In this document: positions 15,773 through 18,306 of the stretch, one piece after another
Position numbering within the stretch: position 1 is the stretch's first letter
How the letters are laid out: each line of letters starts with the position of its first letter
Assembly: GCA_000402775.1 (NCBI GenBank)
Contig: AQSC01000030.1
Span: forward strand, 1 to 18,306
From: Euryarchaeota archaeon SCGC AAA252-I15
GTDB lineage: Archaea > Altiarchaeota > Altiarchaeia > IMC4 > SCGC-AAA252-I15
Direction: 5' to 3'
DNA: 18,306 bases
Made by a program: the position numbers and the translations under genes
Notes under the pieces: model-generated
Told to the model about the DNA's origin: nothing
Database searches by the model: none
Seen by the model: only the letters and a program-made list of their open reading frames with translations

Positions 15773-16675
15773 ATGAACGAAATAGTCGGAAAGATGATAC
15801 CCGTCATCCTCGTATTCTTTGTCGGGTGCCTTTTAAGGAAGTTCAAGCTTGCAGGTAGGGGTGAGGGGGATTTCCTGTTAAGGCTTGTTTTCCACGTCTC
15901 CCTCCCAGCACTGATATTGATTGCAGTATCCCGGATAAATTTATCTTGGAACTTAATTCATCTCCCATTTATCGCTTGTGGCATAATACTTACGACCTAC
16001 GTGGCAGCGGTTTTCGCGGGAAAACTATTGAAACTTGAAAACCCCACCTTAGGAGTCTTCATGGTGGGGTCGCTTATCATGAACACCGGCTTCGCACTCC
16101 CATTTATAATCGCGGCGTACGGAAGTGAGGGAGTGGCGAAATTGGCGATATTTGATTTCGGAAACGGTTTCATAACATTCACTTTCATATACTACCTCGC
16201 CGTGAAATACGGCTCAGTCGAAGAGAAAGTTAAAATACCTTGGAAAAAGATTCTCGTAAACCCGCCACTTTGGGCATTGACAACAGCCTTGATCCTGAAC
16301 TTAAAAAGGGTTGTAATGGACGGAATACTCTCGGCTTTCCTTGAAACCCTCGGGGACTTGACAATACCATTGGTAATGATTGCATTAGGATTATATTTCA
16401 CTCCAAAGTTGGTGAAATTCAAAGCCCTCTCAACAGCCCTATTTCTTAGAATGGGATTAGGATTCATCCTAGGGCTTGCCGCCGTGAAGTTGTTTTCACT
16501 TGAAGGGGTCTCAAAAGCCATAGTATTGGTGAGCACAGCCTCCCCAGTAGGCTATAATACAATCACGTTCTCATCCCTTGAGAAACTGGACACGGAATTC
16601 GCAGCAAGCCTCGTATCAATGGGCATACTTTTAGGATTACTAATCATTCCAATGCTTTTGATAGTCATTGGGTGA
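15773..16675 (+). CDS. Auxin efflux carrier (AEC) family transporter
   Basis: This is a 300-residue integral membrane protein with about ten hydrophobic segments from end to end, the normal length for the AEC family (Mem_trans; relatives of MdcF and malate permeases). Typical features are the opening PVILVFFVGCLLRKFKL, LVFHVSLPALIL in the second segment, NTGFALPFIIAAYG in the first half, the short hydrophilic centre (SVEEKVKIPWKKI) followed by NPPLWAL, and a C-terminal half with SPVGYNTITFSS. Prokaryotic members are secondary carriers, several for dicarboxylates; the substrate of this one cannot be read from the sequence. It is divergent from the mosaic surface-protein gene and convergent with the DUF429 gene. 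Two large hairpins fill the gap after its stop codon. Confidence 0.9.
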   Translation: MNEIVGKMIPVILVFFVGCLLRKFKLAGRGEGDFLLRLVFHVSLPALILIAVSRINLSWNLIHLPFIACGIILTTYVAAVFAGKLLKLENPTLGVFMVGSLIMNTGFALPFIIAAYGSEGVAKLAIFDFGNGFITFTFIYYLAVKYGSVEEKVKIPWKKILVNPPLWALTTALILNLKRVVMDGILSAFLETLGDLTIPLVMIALGLYFTPKLVKFKALSTALFLRMGLGFILGLAAVKLFSLEGVSKAIVLVSTASPVGYNTITFSSLEKLDTEFAASLVSMGILLGLLIIPMLLIVIG

Positions 16676-16678
16676 GAA

Positions 16679-16725
16679 GTAAAAATTCCAGCAGCAAGCT
16701 GTAGGGCATTCTACAGGGATTTTAC
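16679..16725. terminator. Hairpin 1 in the AEC-DUF429 gap
   Basis: GTAAAAATTCC (16679-16689) pairs with GGATTTTAC (16717-16725) with a 2-base bulge, and CTGTAG (16699-16704) pairs with CTACAG (16711-16716) around a GGCATT loop. It begins four bases after the transporter stop codon. A run of four T lies in its 3' arm, so it may help end transcription, but its size and its pairing with hairpin 2 suggest more than a terminator. Confidence 0.5.
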
Positions 16726-16726
16726 T

Positions 16727-16789
16727 CGCAAGATGGGCATGAAAACAGATAATCCCCGTTGTAATCAGCGGGGTATGTCCATCTTAGCG
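16727..16789. repeat. Hairpin 2 in the AEC-DUF429 gap
   Basis: An outer stem pairs CGC plus AAGATGG plus GCAT (16727-16740) with ATGT plus CCATCTT plus GCG (16775-16789), with one bulged A and one G-T pair. An inner hairpin pairs CCCCGTTG (16754-16761) with CAGCGGGG (16766-16773) around the loop TAAT. A 13-base single-stranded segment lies on the 5' side between the two stems. It stops two bases before the DUF429 stop codon. It may be a non-coding RNA, a two-way terminator, or a leftover end of an IS200/IS605-type element. Confidence 0.5.
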
Positions 16790-16791
16790 AA

Positions 16792-17340
16792 TCAAACGTC
16801 AGGAACAATGATAATACCGTCTTCCCCGCCGACCTCCCTTACCTGTCCTATGAGAAACAACAATCCCGTGAAAGCCGCGAAAACTGCATCCAACTCGTCG
16901 CGAAAGAGAATTCTCTCAGAAACATCCCCGCAAAGATCAAGTTCTAAAAGCTTCTTCTGACAGGTGAAATCATCTTTGTGATACAATCCCAGAATCTTCG
17001 CAGACCCCTTAGCATAGACTTCGACAAGCTTGTGCCTCGGACTCAAAACTTCATTAAGCCTTGCACCCCGCTTCGCCAAACACTCCATGCCCGAAAGAGT
17101 GACTGGAAGCGCCCCAAATTCCTGAAGCTCACGGTCGCACAACCGGTTTTGCCCTGCGTAGATTAATGGGGCGTCAATTGCGACAACATCCGGCATAACC
17201 TCACCTACAATCTGAATGATTTCCTCGTCAGAGTAAACCAGCCTAGTGCTCACGGTCTTAACACCGTCCTCCTCGGATAAAACGCAGACTCCTGTAGGAT
17301 TCTTAGCAAGCCCCGCCAAATCAACCCCTATTACTTTCAC
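16792..17340 (-). CDS. DUF429-family predicted nuclease (RNase H-like fold)
   Basis: The 182-residue protein begins MKVIGVDLAGLAKNPTG, the first strand and acidic motif of the DUF429 / COG2410 group, which is predicted to have an RNase H-like fold. The second acidic strand is DVVAIDAPL (about 51-59). The C-terminal helix motif RDELDAVFAAFTG (about 147-159) supplies the third acidic site, so the presumed metal-binding set is complete. The middle holds the usual R-x-CDRELQ element and a conserved region with RHKLVEVYAKGSAKILG. The biological role of the family is not established. It is a single gene: the ATG has a TATA-like box (17364-17374, minus strand) about 29 bases upstream and no Shine-Dalgarno site, so it is probably leaderless. 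Two hairpins follow its 3' end. Confidence 0.88.
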   Translation of the reverse strand: MKVIGVDLAGLAKNPTGVCVLSEEDGVKTVSTRLVYSDEEIIQIVGEVMPDVVAIDAPLIYAGQNRLCDRELQEFGALPVTLSGMECLAKRGARLNEVLSPRHKLVEVYAKGSAKILGLYHKDDFTCQKKLLELDLCGDVSERILFRDELDAVFAAFTGLLFLIGQVREVGGEDGIIIVPDV

Positions 17341-17383
17341 ATTAAAAAGATAATTTAATCGAGTGTATATAATTAAACATAAA
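17341..17383. promoter_or_regulatory. AT-rich divergent promoter region upstream of the DUF429 gene
   Basis: GTGTATATAATT (17363-17374), read on the minus strand as AATTATATACAC, is centred about 29 bases before the DUF429 ATG and is a good archaeal TATA box. TAATTTAA (17351-17358) is about 30 bases before the ATG at 17384 on the plus strand and could serve the small ORF there. Confidence 0.45.
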
Positions 17384-17509
17384 ATGTCGAGAAAAAAGCG
17401 TGAACAAAATACGGAGGAAAGAATAGATTCTTTCGCGCGTTTTCACATTGACTTGCTCGGGAGGGTTACCCCGATTGATATGGGAATTGCGTTTCGTCGA
17501 AGACTATGA
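17384..17509 (+). CDS. Possible small basic protein (41 aa)
   Basis: ATG to TGA encodes a 41-residue, strongly basic product that starts MSRKKREQNTEERIDSF and ends GIAFRRRL. It fills most of the 209-base gap between the DUF429 gene and the S27ae gene. A TATA-like element about 30 bases upstream would give a leaderless mRNA, and there is no Shine-Dalgarno site. The product has no Cys and no membrane segment. I recognise no family. An ORF of this size can arise by chance, so this is tentative; the remaining 40 bases of the gap (17510-17549) hold only the S27ae terminator region. Confidence 0.3.
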   Translation: MSRKKREQNTEERIDSFARFHIDLLGRVTPIDMGIAFRRRL

Positions 17510-17529
17510 GAGAAGACGCGGAATAAAAC

Positions 17530-17538
17530 ACAAAAAAG
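17530..17538 (-). terminator. T-rich run after the S27ae gene
   Basis: On the minus strand, six T (17532-17537) followed by GTGTTTT lie about 13 bases after the S27ae stop codon, a usual archaeal oligo-T terminator for the ribosomal protein unit. Confidence 0.45.
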
Positions 17539-17549
17539 ACTAATAAATA

Positions 17550-17903
17550 TTATTTCTTTTCTTCTACTGGTTTTTCTTCTTCCTTAGTCTCTTCGAGTTT
17601 CTCTTCCTTTGGTTTTTCTGTTTTGTCTTCACTTGTTTTTTCTTTGCTTGAGTCGTCGGTCTTGGATTTCTCCCCTGGTTTTTCTTGGACTATTGAATCG
17701 CCTTGTTTTTTTTCGTCTGGTTTTGACGCTTCTTCAGGTTTTGGTGCGCCACCTTGTGCGAATTCAGTGTACGCGCAGTTGCCGCAGGAGCTCCTGTTTT
17801 TGTGCTGGGCGAGGAATACTCCGTCACCGCACTTGGGACATGATCTTCTTTTGCGCGTGAGCGTGTCGCCTGAAATCTCGTATTGCTCCCATCTGTTAGT
17901 CAT
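17550..17903 (-). CDS. rps27ae: 30S ribosomal protein S27ae (eS31) with long charged tail
   Basis: The first 50 residues match archaeal S27ae, a small-subunit protein with one zinc ribbon. The four zinc ligands are Cys22 and Cys25 (SCPKCGDG) and Cys40 and Cys43 (SCGNCAYTEF), with VFLAQHKNR between them. Family members usually end about here, near 50-70 residues. This one continues for about 67 residues as a Lys/Glu/Pro-rich, disorder-prone tail with no hydrophobic core. I chose the ATG at 17903, because GGAGG lies about ten bases before it; an in-frame GTG at 17909 overlaps the upstream stop codon but is only a few bases from GGAGG. The upstream gene, probably S24e, ends at 17906, so the two are translationally close and surely one operon, the common archaeal order. 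Confidence 0.9.
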   Translation of the reverse strand: MTNRWEQYEISGDTLTRKRRSCPKCGDGVFLAQHKNRSSCGNCAYTEFAQGGAPKPEEASKPDEKKQGDSIVQEKPGEKSKTDDSSKEKTSEDKTEKPKEEKLEETKEEEKPVEEKK

Positions 17904-17905
17904 CC

Positions 17906-18306
17906 TCACTCGCCCTCCTTCTTTTCAGCTTCTTTATTATCTTCCTTTGTTTTTTCCTCAGAAGACTCCCCCTTCGATTCAGCAGGCTCCTTGGGTTTCT
18001 CCGCTTTAGGCCCCTTAATTTCTTCAGAAGGCTTCTCCTTCTTAGGCTCGGAAGCTTCGGCAGGCTTCTCCTCCTTGAGTTTTTCCTTATCTTCGGCAGG
18101 CTTCTCCTCCTTGAGTTTTTCCTTATCTTCGGCAGGCTTCTCCTCAGATTTTCCGGATTCCTCCTTCGCCTCACCCTCAGAAGGCTTGTCCCCTGCTTTT
18201 TCTTCTGCGGAATCCTCAGACTTTCCTTCAGAAGCGCCTGTTGACGCCTCCTTCACAGGTTCCTTCTTCTCAGGCTCCTTTGCCTCGAAATTTTTCTTAA
18301 TCCTGA
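17906..18306 (-). CDS. C-terminal part of probable ribosomal protein S24e with Lys/Glu-rich tail, truncated by the window edge
   Basis: The frame is open to the right edge: the first visible residues are RIKKNFEAKEPEKKEP, upstream of the first possible internal start, so the gene begins outside the window. Everything visible (133 residues) is a low-complexity Glu/Lys/Pro/Ser/Ala tail, including the 12-residue unit EEKPAEDKEKLK repeated in tandem. No folded domain can be identified. The S24e assignment rests only on gene order, since rps24e lies directly before rps27ae in many archaea, and on the similar tail of the S27ae protein. The stop codon is three bases before the S27ae ATG. Confidence 0.5.
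   Translation of the reverse strand, partial: RIKKNFEAKEPEKKEPVKEASTGASEGKSEDSAEEKAGDKPSEGEAKEESGKSEEKPAEDKEKLKEEKPAEDKEKLKEEKPAEASEPKKEKPSEEIKGPKAEKPKEPAESKGESSEEKTKEDNKEAEKKEGE
18055..18145 (-). repeat. 36-bp perfect tandem repeat, about 2.5 copies
   Basis: Two identical 36-bp units (18055-18090 and 18091-18126) are followed by the first 19 bases of a third (18127-18145). The unit is 12 codons, so copy-number change keeps the frame. It encodes the EEKPAEDKEKLK repeat in the tail of the probable S24e protein. Confidence 0.92.

Noticed and set aside
18055..18145. CRISPR-like direct repeats
   Set aside because: The units are directly adjacent with no spacers and are in frame in a coding region, so this is a coding tandem repeat.

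Overview
The window comes from an archaeon. The evidence is a stand-alone glutamine amidotransferase subunit of GMP synthetase, the archaeal tRNA methyltransferase Trm56, a zinc-ribbon ribosomal protein eS31 (S27ae), TATA-box promoters mostly placed for leaderless mRNAs, and a few Shine-Dalgarno sites that match the archaeal 16S tail (GGTGATC, GGAGG). A very large Cys-rich surface protein and fast-evolving low-complexity tails would fit a DPANN-type or other uncultivated lineage, but the sequence alone does not settle the phylum.

Left third (1-9213, + strand): the 3' part of a site-2-type (M50) membrane protease gene with a CBS-like tail. It is followed by a 2121-residue Cys-rich type I membrane protein and a 667-residue polytopic protein of TrbL/VirB6 character with a long Gly/Ala/Lys tail. 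The last two look like a cell-surface module: a giant exported ectodomain beside a secretion- or conjugation-type membrane subunit. No ATPase is in view, so a complete secretion system is not shown.

Middle (9210-12845): guaA runs on the minus strand and overlaps the TrbL-like gene tail to tail. Divergent from it are two paralogous small genes (115 and 143 aa) of unknown function with the same motif set, the same AGGTGATC ribosome binding site and similar promoters. About 270 bases between them carry several possible RNA stems. Then come trm56 and a COG2509-like FAD dehydrogenase on the minus strand, overlapping by 4 bases and so probably one operon. The dehydrogenase promoter carries a 12-bp direct repeat.

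Right third (12944-18306): a 925-residue mosaic surface protein (minus) has a disordered N-terminus, one membrane segment ending in a lipobox-like IGGC, three helical repeats, a duplicated beta-rich block and a C-terminal beta domain. It is divergent from an auxin-efflux-carrier family transporter. Between that transporter and a DUF429 nuclease-like gene, two adjacent large hairpins fill the whole gap. A possible 41-aa ORF and the ribosomal protein pair S27ae and (probably) S24e close the window. Both ribosomal proteins have long Lys/Glu/Pro-rich tails, and one tail contains a perfect 36-bp tandem repeat. No tRNA, rRNA, CRISPR array or intact transposase gene was seen.
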